Assembly: GCA_001593845.1 (NCBI GenBank)
Contig: LUCF01000048.1
Location: forward strand, 1 to 6,312
Length of the DNA stretch: 6,312 nucleotides
Reading direction: 5' to 3'
DNA from: Candidatus Bathyarchaeota archaeon B63
GTDB taxonomy: Archaea; Thermoproteota; Bathyarchaeia; Bathyarchaeales; DTEX01
This document shows, piece by piece, positions 5,721 through 6,312 of this stretch. Within the stretch, counting starts at the first letter, position 1. Every line of letters starts with the position of its first letter. The notes beneath the pieces are model-generated. The model was not told where the DNA came from. It searched no databases and worked only from the letters and a program-made list of their open reading frames with translations. The translations under genes were made by a program, and so were the position numbers.

Positions 5721-6254
5721 TTATGGGAGCTCAGGCGGAGGGCCCTCTTCCTCCCTTTTTGAGAGATAATCAACGGCCTGGAGTAGATTCTTAATCACGC
5801 TTAGGAGGGCGATGAGGAGTATAACTGCCAGGACGGGCTGGAAATCCAGCGTCAAGATGATGCTTGCCCCCTCCGGGATTGGGGACCCGGGCGGCGGCTG
5901 CATGGTGATGGTCATCACGCCTCCGTTCGTCATCTGCACCAGGAGGATCATCGAGATTATCGATCTGGCCATGCTCAAAGCGTATGGGAAGACCGTCCCC
6001 CTCAGGAGCTGGATGGTTACCTCTATCCCGGCGAAGAGTATGAAGAAGTATGAGAGGTTTGCTGTAGTCTCAGCTGGGATCATCTCCATCCACATCGCTC
6101 CTTCCTCCATTCCGGGCAGGAGCTGAGGAAGATTAAGCAGCAGAAGCGCCTCCCCGCCCATAATGAAGCCCCAGATCACCGCTCTTATGACCCTGGGGAT
6201 TATGATCCTCGCCCAGTCTCTCCCGGTCCTCTCTTCCTCCTCCACTTCACTCAT
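5721..6254 (-). CDS. Four-helix integral membrane protein of unknown function
   Basis: I do not recognise this 177-residue protein. It has an acidic N-terminal tail (EVEEEE, residues 3-8), then four hydrophobic segments at about 20-46, 66-84, 89-110 and 137-157. The C-terminal tail is charged and proline-rich (KREEEGPPPELP). Both ends are predicted on the same side, probably cytoplasmic. The loop before the last helix holds a proline-glycine stretch (PPPGSPIPEG, 120-129) and would lie outside. E35 sits inside helix 1 and E78 inside helix 2, which could matter for ion or ligand handling, but no known catalytic motif is visible. No cleavable signal peptide is obvious. The start is well supported: GGGAGGA lies 6 bases before the ATG, and a TATA-like box sits at the right edge. 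It is convergent with nrdG, so it is not part of that operon. Codon use looks like that of its neighbours. Confidence 0.8.
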   Translation of the reverse strand: MSEVEEEERTGRDWARIIIPRVIRAVIWGFIMGGEALLLLNLPQLLPGMEEGAMWMEMIPAETTANLSYFFILFAGIEVTIQLLRGTVFPYALSMARSIISMILLVQMTNGGVMTITMQPPPGSPIPEGASIILTLDFQPVLAVILLIALLSVIKNLLQAVDYLSKREEEGPPPELP

Positions 6255-6260
6255 ACCTTA

Positions 6261-6267
6261 TCCTCCC
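6261..6267 (-). promoter_or_regulatory. Ribosome binding site of the membrane protein gene
   Basis: On the minus strand GGGAGGA (6261-6267) precedes the ATG at 6252-6254 by 6 bases. It is one of the best Shine-Dalgarno matches in the window and fixes the start. Confidence 0.65.
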
Positions 6268-6302
6268 AAGTTCTATCTGCTGCTCGTCCAGTGGGAGAAT
6301 CA

Positions 6303-6311
6303 GATAAATAT
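6303..6311 (-). promoter_or_regulatory. TATA-like box of the membrane protein gene
   Basis: The minus strand reads ATATTTATC at 6303-6311, at the very edge of the window. A start about 25 bases downstream falls near 6280, giving a leader of about 25 bases that includes the Shine-Dalgarno. The plus-strand form, AGATAAATA (6302-6310), is identical to the repeat in the nrdD promoter. The upstream part of the promoter lies outside the window. Confidence 0.4.
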
Positions 6312-6312
6312 C

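Noticed and set aside
5258..5773. Minus-strand open frame of 171 codons opposite nrdG
   Set aside because: It overlaps conserved radical SAM sequence on the other strand and the 3' end of the membrane gene in another frame. The peptide has no recognisable motif.
5812..6126. Plus-strand open frame opposite the membrane protein
   Set aside because: The minus-strand frame has four clean hydrophobic helices, a strong Shine-Dalgarno and a TATA-like box. The plus-strand frame has no such support.

Overview
The window looks like part of the chromosome of an anaerobic archaeon. Four things suggest this. There is a complete oxygen-independent (class III) ribonucleotide reductase with its radical SAM activase, in archaeal/Thermotoga-like sequence versions. 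There are two tandem copies of a pol-beta-fold nucleotidyltransferase type that I associate with archaea. Upstream regions carry AT-rich TATA-like boxes instead of bacterial -35/-10 pairs. Arginine is coded heavily by AGG/AGA, as in many thermophilic archaea. The lineage cannot be fixed from this window; a Thermoproteota, Bathyarchaeia or Korarchaeia-like genome is my best guess. No rRNA, tRNA, CRISPR array, insertion sequence or phage gene was seen.

Layout. Bases 1-319 hold no convincing gene, though a strong minus-strand ribosome binding site precedes an 8-codon reading frame near the left edge. Bases 320-2443 are a two-gene minus-strand operon of diverged paralogous nucleotidyltransferases. 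The upstream gene (1418-2443) is followed after about 24 bases by the second (320-1393). Bases 2444-2880 are a divergent regulatory region of more than 400 bases. It holds a minus-strand TATA-like box, short direct repeats, a pyrimidine-rich tract, and an AT-rich segment with direct and inverted repeats just ahead of nrdD. Bases 2881-5692 are the plus-strand nrdD-nrdG operon. Bases 5721-6254 are a minus-strand four-helix membrane protein of unknown function, convergent with nrdG across a 28-base gap. Its ribosome binding site and probable TATA box lie at the right edge.

How the genes work together. NrdG uses a 4Fe-4S cluster and S-adenosylmethionine to place a radical on a C-terminal glycine of NrdD. 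NrdD then reduces ribonucleoside triphosphates to deoxyribonucleotides and is tuned by ATP/dATP at its N-terminal ATP cone. The pair gives the cell its DNA precursors without oxygen. The nucleotidyltransferase pair and the membrane protein have no demonstrable link to this pathway; the divergent arrangement could be chance.

The points most worth a second look are these: a 14-codon leader frame in the same frame as nrdD, ending in TAG three bases before the TTG start; a 9-base repeat spaced by two helical turns in the nrdD promoter, with a third copy in the membrane-protein promoter; and apparent loss of the third metal-binding carboxylate in one nucleotidyltransferase paralog.
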